Below are positions 20,436-32,750 of a stretch of DNA of 37,960 bases, piece by piece. The position numbers and the translations under genes are program-made. This stretch comes from Rhizopus sp. PT2906 (Eukaryota > Mucoromycota > Mucoromycetes > Mucorales > Rhizopodaceae), in NCBI GenBank assembly GCA_025529335.1, contig JAMYHX010000445.1:1-37960 (forward strand), given 5' to 3'. The notes beneath the pieces are model-generated. The model did not search any database. It worked only from the letters and a program-made list of their open reading frames with translations, and was not told the DNA's origin. The stretch's first letter is position 1, and each line of letters begins with the position of its first letter.

Positions 20436-21349
20436 CATTTATGCATGAATAAGCTTACTTGCAAGCATATATTTGACAAGCAGACAGATAATCTTACCAT
20501 AACATCTCTTAATACCATGTCTATATTGATACTGATACTGTGTCTATTTAATAAACTGCACTTAGTCATAATGATTGTGCTTTTCTTTTTCTTGGTTTGA
20601 TTGTTGGTTGCTGCATTTCCTTGATTTATCATTTATTATTCGATTTTTTAATAGATTGTTCCCTCTAACTCACTTTATACAGAAAAAAGTAAGAAAGACA
20701 ACAGCAGAAAAGATCATGTACATACATTTTGCTGCATTGTAAATATATAAAAAGGCTCAGTCAAACAAGGATAAATAGTAAGTATAAAGTCTAGTATTAC
20801 TTTTACTTTATGTCAATTGTGTACCTTATCCATATGCATAACTTAATAAAAATATGTGTATAGCTCATGCAAAAGCAACAGTAGCGTAACCATAGTAACT
20901 AATGAATAAAGCTTACAGTGGAATACATTCTGCTGTTCAACAATAAACAACAGCTTAGCTTTACTGTATCTTTTGTTATAAGATAAAAGCGTTCTTTTTT
21001 TTTCATAAATGTCTATGAAACAGTTACCACGCAGACAGGACTTGATGATTTTTTCTATGAATGGGCTGGTCTGCCCGTTAGAACTCAGTCAAGTCTATCC
21101 ATGGATAAGCACTCAAGCATCATCCCGTAGGCTTACCGATTAACTCCATTTGTAAATAGAGAAATAACATCCATTTTTAGATTATTTAGAATAAAGTGTG
21201 AAAGAGAGCAAATGATGACATGTGACGGCAGTAAAGGTGTCTGACACCCCTTTGAAGGGGGCCTCAAAAATTAAGGCAAATCAAAGTAGACAAGCTTAGA
21301 TCAAGCGTATTCCTCTTGTTCCTTTTTTCCAACCCATTTTGGTTTTGTC
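20436..21349 (+). repeat. 0.9-kb intergenic repeat, copy A
   Basis: By eye this is almost identical to 33345-34259 in the same orientation: I find one substitution (atatAtttg against atatCtttg, near 20474) and one extra T in a T-run. Similarity of perhaps 75-80% continues on the right to about 21502. It carries a TATATAAAAAGGC box near 20745, a GGTGTC-T-GACACC hairpin next to a CCCCTT/AAGGGG hairpin near 21236-21258, and no convincing reading frame. The ends are not TG..CA, so an LTR is not supported. It may be a noncoding dispersed repeat or an RNA gene. Confidence 0.85.
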
Positions 21350-21502
21350 TTGTTTAATACTTTAAGAGTTTCTAAAGCTATTGTCAAGGATATTTTTATT
21401 TGTTTACACTTTTCACTAAACGGACAAAAAGTTTAAAGTAAAAGAGCCTCAGTCTAGTTTCTGCATATCAAGTGCATCTTTTGTGCCTCTCAAGAAGTCT
21501 TA

Positions 21503-21812
21503 CTTTCTCTCCCCTTTCTAGAGACAAAATTATGTGTTTTGCTCTCTTTACTTATTTACCACAGTCATTTTTTGAATTATCTTTGACATATGCTACTATC
21601 TATGGTGTAATTAAAGATAAAGTGCAGTTGTTTGTTTAGTAAAATAGAGGGTATTTCCTCTTCTAATGGTACGGTAATTATATGTACTGAAAGAACCTGC
21701 TAATTGTTCGTCCAATAGCATCAATTCGGAGTTAGTGCAGTGAATCATAAATGATAAACTAGTTCTGGCACCTTTTTTTTATCTTCTTTTGCTTATATTT
21801 TTTTGTTTTACA
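21503..21812. other. Intergenic upstream of SRC1
   Basis: T-rich leader sequence with a TTTTTTTTA tract just before the ATG at 21813. It is the presumed promoter of SRC1; no separate gene is seen. Confidence 0.45.
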
Positions 21813-24250
21813 ATGTCTTCTCAAATAACGATCCCTGAAGAATTATATTACTTACGTAAGCTAACAATCTAAGGCTTTGTATAACAGGCCCTTTATAGAT
21901 TTGTACAGTTGACTTACATTGTCATTAGGCCCAAACCATGATTTGCGCCGTCTTCGCAAAACCGAACTTAAAGACATTCTTATGAAGCATAATGTCCCAT
22001 ATGGCCCTTTGATGGCAAGAACCGAGCTGCTCCACCTGTTCAAAAACAAGGTTCTCAGTAGACGTAATGATATAATAGACACGTACTACACAACCATGAA
22101 CAATCGAAACCCTATTGTACGTTTAACGCGATTATGCATTTTTTATACCATTAACAAATAATCTTACATAGGATGCCGATGGGTTTGTTATGCCAACATC
22201 AGGTCTCAACAGAAAGCCTGTTTACCCTCACGGTGCAGAGGATTCGTTTGCGGAGTCTGAAGATGATACTCCCGTCCATGAGCCATCTTCCAGTTCAAGC
22301 GTCATTCCGTATATCTCTAGTAATATTAACCAGTGGTTTTCGTCTAAGCAGCAAGATCGGCCTGAGAAAAACAGTGCAAACGAAACAGAATCAAATGTTG
22401 CTCATTTCGATCCCTATGATTCCTTTGTCTCAGATAACGATGAACTGGCCATCGTGCCTACTACCCGGCTATCATACCCTGGAACAACTAATGATAATAA
22501 CAAACCTAATGTTAAGAATGAGCCTGATGTTAAGCAAGCCAATACCTGTAAAAGTAGTCCTAAACCCGAGCAAACTACTTCCATTGAACATAATCCTAAT
22601 GCTAAGCCAGCAACAGTTGATGATGAGGAGCAGGATGTCACCGATGAAGATCGTAACAGCGACGCTTCTGATAAGGTTTGCACTCCAAGTTCTGGAAGCT
22701 CGCAAAGCCCCTACGCTTCTGAAGATTCAAATGATCAGTCTTCTGGCGACGAAGACGATGGCTTTGACTCCGATTATTATCCTGATGATGAGTCTGACGA
22801 TGAGTCTGAAGACGACAGCGATGAGTTGAGAAAGGGAATTGATGAAAAGGAATTAGTTTATTTGCGGTCAGACAGCTCTCTGCCACCTGAAAGCCTCCGT
22901 CCGCTGTATGAGCAAAGACAGACGTACTCAGAGAGGCCTACAGTTAGAAAAATGATCATGGTCATTGTTAACACTTGTATTTCTTATTTCCCTTTTAACA
23001 CACGCGATCACTTCCTGCCATTTAGATTCTTATTTACAACCCTTGCTCTTTCCCTTACCCTCTTCTTAATGACAATTACTCTCTTCAGATACAAAAATGG
23101 TTATTGCAGTAATCATAAAGCACAAGGATGTAATTATCACCCACTGCCCTTTATTACGATCTTGCTAACTTGTTATCTTTTCTTATAGATCAATCCTTGT
23201 ACTATTCGTACTTTCCTTCAACGTGTATCCCATGCCCTCAAAATGGTATCTGTGTCAGTGGTAAGCTAACATGTGAATCAATTTACGTACGTCAGCGTCC
23301 ATTGTACAATCCAGGTGGACTATTGCCCATAGCTGATAAATGTGTACACACCGCTGACATGATAAAGCAAATCAATAAGATTGTGAAGCATATGAAACAC
23401 TCTTTGACTACTGCACAAGGAAATCTGATATATAATGAATACAAAAGAAACCCTAGACACCAAGAGCTACCACAAAACATTGCTGCCTTCTATCAGAGTG
23501 ATTTCTTGGATGAGATGAAGACATATGTTAATAATGTGAGTTTACATTTATGATATAGCAAGTGTCTCTAATATAATATTTAACGTAGGATGAGTTAACT
23601 ACAACTGAAGTTTATGGCATACTCAATCTAGCCTTGAAGAAACTGTCTGACCATTCTACAATCTATGTCTGGGAAAAGTAAGTCTTTAGTAATGACTCTA
23701 TTTGTATGGTGCTTATCAATAATGTAGTAAGGATGGTGTACCCATGATTGGAACTACCTCTGCTACTTTTCCTTTCAGGTATTATTTACTGAGAGTAAGC
23801 TGTAGAATCTTCTATGGCGATACACGATACATTATACTCTCTATTATCCTTACTGCTGTGGCGATTCCTGTGGTGGCTGCCGGCAAAGTGTACATCAAGC
23901 GTCACCGTGCATACAAGGATAAAATCAATCGTTATTTATCTGATATACTCATGTGGCTCAGAGACCCGCATGAATTTTATGTACAAAGACCAGCGAGAGC
24001 CTACCAAACATTGAAGAATTCAGGAGTCATCCCTGTTGATACTCTTAGAGCAGAATTGATGCACGTTAATGAAGATTGTAGTGCGAAGGACTGGGCTCAA
24101 GTGGTCAATATTGTACATAAAAATCCAAATGTTCTCCGCACTATATGCGAAGTACAAGGCCATTTGGTAGAATGCTGGGGACTCACTCCTGTGAGTTATA
24201 TTCCTCAAAGGCCTAGTATTCTCCAAACAATTGTAAATAGATTCTTTTAA
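21813..24250 (+). CDS. SRC1: Inner nuclear membrane protein Src1/Heh (MAN1 family)
   Basis: Exons 21813-21855, 21929-22116, 22172-23108, 23189-23535, 23589-23677 and 23728-24250 give 708 residues. Src1/Heh proteins sit in the inner nuclear membrane, tether chromatin (rDNA, telomeres) and recruit ESCRT factors for nuclear envelope repair. The N-terminal HeH/LEM-like domain (residues about 15-60) reads LRKTELKDILMKHNVPYGPL. A long acidic, serine-rich nucleoplasmic region follows. TM1 is at about 361-382 and is followed by the NGYC motif. A lumenal domain has cysteines CIPCPQNGIC and GKLTC. TM2 is at about 569-590. The C-terminal winged-helix domain ends with CEVQGHLVECWGL. The layout matches the Man1-Src1p C-terminal family. 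The third intron (23109-23188) has no stop until the TAG of its own acceptor, so retaining it would give a one-TM form. Confidence 0.93.
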
Positions 24251-24458
24251 ATAAAATAATGTACATATAAATCAGCTGCGCTTTAAGTTGTTTCATATAT
24301 TTCTCGATTTTTGTTCAAAAGAAGACATGATTTATTGATCTTGTAGGCTGTATTTGTTTATCATGCAAATAGACACCACAGAAGGAACGAGTGTATTGTA
24401 TATAGTCACATATATATGGAGGTATATTTTATATGTTGATATCATTGCTTGTTTGATA

Positions 24459-26112
24459 TCACAAATGGCTCTTTGCCCAATTCATGATGTCCTCTTTAGT
24501 GGCTGTTGTATTCTTTATGAATGCCGTGTTTAATAAATCATTAGGTGTTGCACGAGTTTGGACATCCTTTACAAGGCTATAAGTAATACAAGATCAGTTC
24601 ATATATATATATTATTCATGCATATATCTATATATATATATATTCCTTATTACCATAGCGATAAGAACTGTTCATAGTCTTGTGGATACTTTCCTGCTGG
24701 AAGTGCGGGCACTGGTTCATTTACTATATACTGCAATAGTTCAAAGATAGCTAGCGATCTATCATCCGAAGAAGTAAAAGGAAATTTGCCTAGTCCCAAT
24801 TCCATTAATGTGATACCGATAGACCAAACATCTGACTTTACAGAGTAAGGTGAGCCTAATATACGCTCCGGCTAAAGATAGAAGAAGTTAACGACCTTTT
24901 CTTTCCTCACTATACATATTAGCCTTACGCTCATGTATGAACTGGTGCCAACAAATGTATTTGCTACAGAATCAATCAGTTGTCCCGATACTCCAAAATC
25001 ACAAATCTTGATTTGTCCTGCAGAGTTGACCAACACATTCGACGGCTTCAAATCTAACAAAAGCTGCATAATCAGCATACAAACGCATGACTATCCTCTC
25101 TCTCTCTCTCTGTTCCCTCCTTTTGTACCTCTGTGTATAATTCTATGACTATCATAAAGATAGATCAAGCCATCCACGATCTATTTGATCTCGATTTGGT
25201 AAATCATCATTGTGTATATTAGTTATAAGGTATATTACCGCATATCCTATATGTCTTAGTATATCCATTGGAATGGGCCCACTCTTTTTATAGATTTTAT
25301 CCAAGGAACTGTACGAATATGAAAAGGGTTATTTATATTAACAACATCTTTATGTCTCTTATTTACCCAACATCCATATATTCCATGCACATTGAAATGT
25401 CTCCACCACTAAGGAATGCACCATAAAAGCTTACAATATGCTCTGAGTTACAGTCGTGTAAGAACTGCATCTCTCTCATCACTTGTTTACGTACAGTTAC
25501 TCGAGGATCCTCTGGCTTCTTTCGTTTGGTATGCACAGGTAATAAGGGTCTCATATTAGCAATACTGTAATCAGTGCTGTTAGTCGATGGTTGCTTGTTG
25601 GTCGATGTAGGTATCTGATATGACATTGATTTCTCAGGTCTCTTTTTAATCTCGTGTATTGACAGATCCTTGACGACGTCCTCTATTTCCCCATCGTCCT
25701 CTTGATTTTCATTTTCTTTTGGGCTGCTACCAAAGATACCTGAGCGTCTTGCAAACGCGGGAGAGTCAAGTAATGATTGAGGATAGATTGTCTATAAAGT
25801 TTTAGACACTTATTTATTTTCTCTTCTCTGTACCTTTTTGGCCATAATTCTTTTTGAAGGAATATGCAACACTTTATAGACAGTTCCACCATTTCCAGCG
25901 CCTAGCTCTTCAATATTTTGAATATCCTCCTCACGAAGATCAAGTCGTAGTTCTAAGCCGATCTCAAGATCACTAAGGTCTCTGTATAGTTTATCGTACT
26001 CTTCTTGTTTTGCCGACTTTAAAGTAGGAACAGGAGCTGCTATAGCTGCAGAGCCTGCTGGTAAAGCCAAGTTCTTGTAGTTTCTCTTTTTGCGTACAAT
26101 GGGTTTGAGCAT
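24459..26112 (-). CDS. STE7: MAP kinase kinase, Ste7/Fuz7/Byr1 class
   Basis: Seven exons (26112-25834, 25791-25367, 25308-25239, 25180-25129, 25053-24929, 24871-24654, 24576-24459) give 428 residues. The kinase phosphorylates a TEY-type MAPK in the mating/morphogenesis pathway. The N-terminus has a MAPK docking motif, RKKRNYKNLALP. The kinase starts with LGAGNGGTVYKVLH and lysine K93 in MAKK. The catalytic loop is HRDLKPSN (D276), DFG is at 294-296, and the activation loop is IDSVANTFVGTSSYMSPER with S304 and T308 as phosphosites. The GAGNGGTV loop and CMEYMDVGSLD point to Ste7/Fuz7 rather than Mkk1 or Pbs2. Unusual: K93 and the alpha-C glutamate (E200) are 107 residues apart instead of about 17, because of a charged, serine-rich insertion of roughly 90 residues. 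The gene converges with SRC1, about 210 bp apart. Confidence 0.93.
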
Positions 26113-26250
26113 GAAGACAAGATTTTAAAAGAAAAAGGAAAAAAAAAAAAAATGGTGCCTCTTTCTCTCTTTCTCTCTTTCTCTCTTTGTCCTTTGTCTC
26201 TCTTTCTCTAATTCTCAGTTTTGCGCGCGCGCGGAATTTGTTTTAGTTTA
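26113..26250. repeat. Polypyrimidine (CTTTCTCT)n tract upstream of the MAPKK
   Basis: On the plus strand, CT/CTTT repeats at about 26159-26215 and a GCGCGCGCG run at 26224-26232 sit directly before the minus-strand ATG. Such tracts are common in fungal promoters and leaders. Confidence 0.6.
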
Positions 26251-26543
26251 CTTAAGGGGAAAAAGACATCGTGTTTGGTTAATATCTCATAAACACTTCT
26301 TTTATAAATTATTCGCGCACAACTTTTTAATACACTTGATCAATCTGTCCTTTATTGTTATTTATTCACCTTTTTGATAAAAAAAAAAAAGGAGACTTGA
26401 GCTTTATATAACAAAATGAAAATTGATGTTACTCATCATTTGATACCTCATTCTTTTTGCTTCTTGTAGCTCTCTATTTTTGCTATTTGTTGTCGCATTT
26501 GCTGTCTGAAATTATATTTTATTCTGAATAATGTACAAATTTG

Positions 26544-27113
26544 TTATAAAGTAGTCAAGTCAATCAATCCAAATCTCCTAGGCTTTGGTTGATCTAAAGG
26601 AATAGGAAGTGTTGCTTCACGATCAAAGACGATACCAACTAGTCTACGCTTAGGGTGCTGTGGATCTTTATAAAAACGAACATATCCTGGTTCTAAAGCA
26701 TAGAGTGTGTGATCTTTACCGATGCCAACCTATGTTATTATTAGTAAAAAAAAATATATACTATTCAAAGTATATATTACATTGTCTCCTGGGTGGAACT
26801 TGGTGCCTCTTTGACGGACAATAATGTTGCCAGGGACAACCTCTTGTCCTGCAAATATCTTCACTCCTAATCTTCTACCTGCTGAATCTCTACCGTTACG
26901 AGAAGAACCTCCCGATTTTTTTGTAGCCCAACGGACTTGAGTGAGCTCTATAGAAAATGTCAATCTCTTGAATTGGCTGTCAAACTATAATATATATTCA
27001 CCTATATTATTTTTAACAAATGGGGTAATTGATGGTCTAGTACATGCTGCCAATTGATTTACTTTTGCAGTTGTTGTGCTAAAATGTGTAAATGTACGAT
27101 TCAGTAGTGACAT
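26544..27113 (-). CDS. MRPL27: Mitochondrial large-subunit ribosomal protein bL27m
   Basis: Exons 27113-27002, 26947-26781 and 26729-26544 give 154 residues with introns of 54 and 51 bp. bL27 lies near the peptidyl-transferase centre and helps place the tRNA end. The bacterial-type core is plain: RWATKKSGGSSRNGRDSAGR, RLGVKIFAGQ, then GNIIVRQRGTKFHPGDNVGI and GKDHTLYALEPGYVRFY. About 40 residues before it, rich in Ser/Thr/Arg and without acidic residues, form the mitochondrial targeting signal. The tail (RRLVGIVFDREATLPIPL, then PKPRRFG) matches the fungal C-terminal extension but is short; the stop is at 26544. The sequence just past the stop is still lysine/glutamine-rich in one frame, but no donor site joins it. 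Confidence 0.95.
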
Positions 27114-27578
27114 TGTAGAAGCGTAAAAAAAAACTTTTTGATAGTCTCAAGGGGGAACATGGGTGGAATAAGAACCAAAAACGTCACATATTTAATCACC
27201 GACATCTGGCGTTGTCCGTGGACACCTTTTACCAAAATAAATGTTGCATATAATTACAGTAAGGGAAACACTACACACATGCGGAAATACACGCTAAAAG
27301 CCGTTAGCCAAGGATACCATTGATGTGAACAAGCTACAGGCTACTTTGACTTTTCAAATTAACGAGCGTAACATCACTTTTTACGGTGCTCCTGGGATTT
27401 AATACACTGTCCATAACCGCAGTGCATCCCTTAATGTCTCGGTAAGTATAAAATGAATAATACTTTTTTTTTTATATTCATTAGTCTTCTAGTTAAGAGT
27501 GTATTTACATAAACCATGATAGGTTCATTCTTTATTTTCTATAAACACTATTTTTTTTTAAAAGAATCCTCTTTACAT
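27114..27578. other. Intergenic upstream of MRPL27
   Basis: Contains the presumed MRPL27 promoter. A 61-codon open frame on the plus strand (27138-27323) has no coding look and is not annotated. Confidence 0.45.
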
Positions 27579-28612
27579 TCATTTACCAAAGCTCAGCTTA
27601 TTCAAGAATCCCTTCTTATTCTTTGCTGAAATGTCATGTAATGGATATTTAGGTGCAGTTGAGGCATCGGCCCTGTAAGCTGCGGCAAGTTCATCCAGGT
27701 TATCATCCCATTCAAGATCGCGCAAACGATGACCAAGTTTACGTTCTCTTAATTTAATTGTATATGATCTTACGCATGTTGCTGTGTAAAGCTATTTTTT
27801 AAAAATAAGAAAAAATAAGCCCAAAATATGTATTCCACTGAAGCTTACCATAAATAGCTGTCCAACAAAAAGTAAGATGGCTGTTCCAATAACATCAGCC
27901 TGAATAGCTTGATCACAGTTAGCCAAGCCATAAGTGTCACCATACTTCATTCCGAGAAAGGTTGTCGTATATCCTCCTACTGAAATGGTTGTGTTGGTGC
28001 TGGCTTCGGTTGAGTTGCTTGAAGGATTGGATTCTGCACAAGCTTGTAATGCTTTTGATCTGTTGGTTAATGCCAATATGAATGATAGGGCTTCCCAAAT
28101 GGTGAGGAAGAATACCAAAAGCCACAACAAGGTCTTGGTCAGGCGCATCATTCCAAGTTTAGCCTATCATAAACGCACGCGCGATTAAGTATGGATTGGA
28201 AATAGACAATTATCCTTATTTACCACAAGAGCTGAAAATGTTGTTACCAAAGCCACAACTACGGCTGCAACTATATAACAAAGGTAAGTGTTAAATCTAT
28301 ATTAAAACCCGGATAAACTTACTGCAGAAACCGATATAGACCCAGGGAAGAACTGTGTGGACAACGGCAAGGTGCATTACCATTGCTATAAATATAATAA
28401 TAATCAGTATGTGTTAAAAAGTAAGTGTATTGTCTCTTACGGTTTTTGTGTGCAAAAGTAGCAATAAGGATAGCTATTGATACAAGCTATATATACACAT
28501 ATATATATTAATAACAGTAACAAAAAGCTAATTTATACGTTACAGCCATGATTATTCCACTAATGACTATTCCGCCTCTTAAAGGTATAATACAACAACA
28601 TCTTGTGGGCAT
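27579..28612 (-). CDS. Four-transmembrane protein, unknown function
   Basis: Six exons (28612-28544, 28486-28441, 28385-28323, 28270-28224, 28163-27849, 27791-27579) give 250 residues, all junctions in frame. The start MPTRCCCIIPLRGG, with a cysteine cluster that may be palmitoylated, leads into TM1 (VISGIIMALVSIAILIATF). TM2 follows (WVYIGFCIAAVVVALVTTF), then TM3 (LLWLLVFFLTIWEALSFIL). An outside loop with several N-x-S/T sites and two or three cysteines precedes TM4 (VIGTAILLFVGQLFM). The cytosolic tail is basic, with KLGHRLRDLEWDDNLDELA. This plan (CCGCIPLRxG start, four TMs) is common in uncharacterised Mucoromycota proteins, some with MARVEL-like topology, but I cannot give a function. 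Four of the five introns interrupt the first 75 codons. Confidence 0.85.
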
Positions 28613-28760
28613 TTTGAATTTACTAATTTACAGATAAAAACAAGAAATGGAAAAAGAAAAGAAAAAGAAAAAAAGAGTAGAGGACATTCATTTAAGGTTT
28701 AGTTGGAAAGAAAGTTACACGAAACTATTTAAGCTGAAAGGGCTTCAAAGGACGAATCAT

Positions 28761-28791
<31 letters not shown>

Positions 28792-29933
28792 ACAGGTACG
28801 GATGACTGATTTAGCTTAGCCCTTTTTATTTGATGTCAATATTAGATGAGTTAAAAGATGTACTATATATGAAATGATTTACAATTTGATGATGTAAAAA
28901 TAATCTATATAATTATGTACCTCTTTTTAAGATTTAACCATTGTTTAAGATGAGTTACTTTACTGTTTATTGAATAATGTAAAGCTCAGCCTTGACATGC
29001 TCAGGGGAAACGGATATCACAGAACTTATAAAAGAGACATGTTTAATAAACTTTATTGATTAACGTATAATAACCCTAAAAGAGTGTGCTGATCATCTTT
29101 TCATCCTTTCTTGTTCAATAAGAAATAGCTCCGTCACTCCAAAGAAACAATACCATTTTATCATTGGCTCAGTTTCTGTGCAAGCTTATCATGGAAGAAC
29201 CGAGTATGGCTCAAGTATATCTTTATAAACAGCTATTTAAGCTTGCATACTTCTTTAATTGGATGAATGGGTTTAGCATTAAAGAATGTTCAAGTCTAAT
29301 GTAGAGAGCAGTTGTTCTCTTTATTACATGATGTAGTGTTATTCTTTTTTCTAGCTGTCACTTTCGAACTCCTTTTTTTGGTAAAAGACTGCATTTGGTA
29401 CACCCCTTTTTTTTTCAGGTGCTCATGCCTTATCCCAAAAGATAACAAGCACGTGGCACTCCATGAAGCAGTAAAAGAATGTAAAGTACAAAATATGACT
29501 ATTATTTATCATTCATGAATCAGAATGTTGGTCTGTGCACTCTTTATCTTAAAGTCACTCTTAATACATGTCAATTTAAAAAAAAAAAGATGAACGACAT
29601 ATTCTGACTTGAAAAATATGGTAAATGACACGTTTTGTGCCTCAAACGAGGGATAATCCACTCAGTGTACAACCCAAAGGATAACAGACGAAATGATTCA
29701 AGCATTAAAAATGCCCCCCTTTTTTGCTAATATAATCAAGAGATGTGAATACAGGGCTCAAATAAACCAATTGATGATGAATAGAGAAAAACGCCCTTGG
29801 ACCAAGAGAGAGAGAGAGAGAGATGAACATTTATGATCGTTGCATTTTAAACCCAGAAGAATAGACGACAACTCTGTTTATTTTTATCACTCTTTCTTTA
29901 TTCTTTTTATTCTTTTTATTTGTTACTTTGGAT
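28613..29933. other. Divergent intergenic region with GA microsatellites
   Basis: 1.3 kb between two divergently transcribed genes. It has (GA)n runs at about 28766-28791 and 29806-29822, both as AG on the plus strand, and CT/T-rich leader sequence just before 29934. A 68-codon frame at 29312-29518 looks like chance. Confidence 0.5.
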
Positions 29934-32750
29934 ATGACTCTGTTTTCAAAGTTTACAAAACACGGCAATAATGAAAAGACTATACACCCTTGGTCACAAC
30001 GTAAATTGAATGGAAGTAATGCTGCATTACCAAGATTTGGTCATGGAGCAACCATGGTTGACAGCCAGTACCTTCTCGTCTTTGGAGGATATCATAAAGG
30101 CAACACCAAAAAGAATTTGTTTTTAATTGATACCAGTAATAAATATATAAGTTCATTTAAACATATAAAAACCAATTTTTGCTTAGACACGTTATCTGCT
30201 ACGTCAATACAAGCTACAGGTGATATCCCTTCTCCAAGGAGTTTCACAGCTATTACCTGCATTAATGGACTCGTCTTGTGTAAAAACCGAAAGAAAAAAA
30301 AATATATTTCTATGATATTAATGTGGTAATAATCAATTTCCTTTTATGTTAGTGTTTGGCGGTGAGCCTATTATAGCTGGTGATCAATGGGATTCTGAAT
30401 TGTATATTTTATATACCAGTAAGTCAATAAACAGAATACTGTCTATAGATAATCATTCTTGTACATAGATTCAAAACAGTGGTCAAAAATTAGAGTAAAC
30501 AGTGATATGCCTCGTGGTAGATCTGGACATACAATATCAGCCCATAATGGAAAGATGTACGTCTGGGGTGGACAACATCAAGGTCAATACTTGAATGACT
30601 TGTTGATCTTTAGCTTGAAAGACTGTAAGTTGTATGTCAAAACTAAAGGTGATGGGTATTGATCTTTTTTATCGCGTCAATAGACCCAGCAAAGGCAGAG
30701 TGGGAGTTTGTTTCAAGCACTGGCCCTGCGCCATCTCCACGAGCTGGACATATCTCGGTCGTCTATGACAACAAATTATACATGTAATACAGTAATATAA
30801 AGTGTTGTGTATGTGTTTGTGTTTGTGTACTCATTTTATTCTTGATAGTTTTGGTGGTATTAATGCTAGTCACTTGTATAATGACATATGGTGCCTTGAT
30901 CTCGTCACACGAGTATGGTCTCAAGTTGAAGCTGTTGGCTTCATACCAGCACCCAGAGAAAGCTGTGCAGCTGCGTTAGTAGATGATACTATTTACATAT
31001 TTGGTGGGAGAGGCTTAAACGGTTTTACATTAGGTGACCTGTACGCTTTTCGTATTAAAAGTAAGCTCGTCATTTAAAATGACAAGATTGTATGGACTTT
31101 TAATCATTATCATCTAGGCAGGAGATGGTATACATTTCAAAACATGGGTTCACCTCCCTCAGCTAGATATGGAGCAACCTTAACTCTCAATCAAAACAAG
31201 ATCTTTGTGTTTGGTGGGGATTCTCTTTACGGCAAAGTAGATGATGGATCATATGTGTACATTTTAGATTGCTGTAAGATGTGTTTCAAACTTACGAAGC
31301 CATAAGCTAATCCACTACCTTTTTTTTTTTTGTAGCCAAAATAAAATACCCTCCAGAAGAAGTATTCGAGAATGAAAGAAAAACTCCTATTCCCCGACAT
31401 TTAAATCCACCAGGCATTGTGCTGAATGATACCAAAGAAATCTTATCTTCTCCGCCTGTAAGTAAGCTAGAATTACAAGCACCTAATATCCCTCAGATGC
31501 AGCAGGTAATATTTCAAACAAGATGACATCATGACATAGTTCCCTTATTATAACTATCTGTCCGACAGTATACCACATTACCAGACAGGCCAAGCAAACC
31601 TGAAGAATGCCTAGACCGACGAATGTCGACGTCAGTCGCAGGAAACACTTCAAGCAAACAACGGCCCTATCAACAATCTGTTGTACCATCTCCAACACCG
31701 CCACCACGTCCTCCTCGGGAAGGAGTGATGCTGAATATACCAAAACGAACCTCTGATCCTGATTCGGAAGATAAGAGTAGACTACTGAGAGAGATCATGG
31801 CTCGTGACGCAATTATTACAGAGATGCAGAAAAAGGAACAGTGGTGGCGTACGGAAGTGTCCATTTCACGGCATCTACGGACTCGTTTAGGAGAAGAATT
31901 TACAGACGACGTATCAGCACAGGAAGCAGCACTTTATTCCTTTGAGGACGATGACAGCAAGGATGACAAGCTGCTATTATTTGAGCAGCTTATCAATTCA
32001 AAGACTGAGATTCGAAAAATTAAGAATAGTATTGCCAAGCAATCAGAATTGTTATTCCAAAATTTATTGAAAGCAGAGAAAATAAGAACAGTTGCTCTGG
32101 AAGAGGCGTCATACTATAGATCCAAGTACACAGCCTTGAAAGCGAAGGATAAAACAGCTTTAGGTCTGCTGGAAACGGACCGGGTTGAATTGTTAGAGAA
32201 AAGATTAAGAGACGCTTATGCACAGAGAGACAATATCAACATGATGCTATCCAAAGTTCAAAAACAATCTCAGGAAGACCAAACAGCAAGACTGCTTGCA
32301 GAGGAACGTGCATCGATTGCACAAAAGCAATCTGAAATGGCCCAGGAGGCTCATCAAGCAGCGCTTGAGAAAATATCTAAATTGTACAGCCAGATACTGA
32401 AAGCCGAGTCAAAATGTAGAGATGACGCTATGTACATTGCTGATCTGTCAAATAAGCTAGCTACTCAGCTCTCACTAAGGGATGGCGATACAGACTTGTC
32501 TGAGATTCACATAAAAATGGTTCATTTGGAAGCAGCGAATATCAAATGTCGAAATGAAGTAGCAGCTTTGTTGAAGCAACTAGAAGAAAATCAAGATGAA
32601 CAAGAAGCTCTGGAGGCTTTATTGGAAGAAAAAGATCATGCTTATGCAGAAACTTTACTTGAGCTCGAAAAGGTTCGTATTGAACTAGAGTTAGTAAGGA
32701 GAAGCACAGCAAACAATATAGATGATGGCACACAAGCATCAAATGCTTGA
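29934..32750 (+). CDS. Kelch-repeat and coiled-coil protein, Tea1-like polarity factor
   Basis: Nine exons (29934-30135, 30187-30279, 30353-30418, 30469-30624, 30684-30783, 30849-31060, 31118-31273, 31336-31505, 31569-32750) give 778 residues. Residues about 30-360 form a kelch beta-propeller with repeated LVFGG/MYVWGG/IYIFGG/IFVFGG blades and W-x-x-aromatic spacing (RFGHGATMVDSQYLLVFGG, then GRSGHTISAHNGKMYVWGG). A proline-rich stretch PSPTPPPRPPREG follows near residue 425. Residues 450-770 form a long alpha-helical coiled coil rich in E, K, Q and L. Kelch plus coiled coil is the plan of Tea1/Tea3 and Kel1, which mark growing cell ends along microtubules. Small introns cut nearly every blade, while the whole coiled coil is one exon. 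The exact orthologue (Tea1 or Kel/Ral2-like) is uncertain. Confidence 0.9.

Noticed and set aside
20436..20632. A 65-76-codon minus-strand frame shared by both repeat copies
   Set aside because: It ends in lysine/threonine low complexity, lacks a promoter, and its conservation is simply that of the whole noncoding core.
22961..23025. An extra intron inside SRC1 exon 3 (gtcatt..tttag)
   Set aside because: Its 65-bp length would shift the frame away from TM1 and the NGYC motif, and the donor is weak.
27138..27323. 61-codon plus-strand frame upstream of MRPL27
   Set aside because: It overlaps the presumed promoter of the opposite gene and shows no motif or coding bias.
29312..29518. 68-codon frame with a hydrophobic start
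   Set aside because: Poly-T-encoded phenylalanine runs create the hydrophobicity; there is no supporting signal.
28766..29822. GA repeats considered as a CRISPR-like or regulatory array
   Set aside because: They are simple dinucleotide runs without spacers, common across this genome type.
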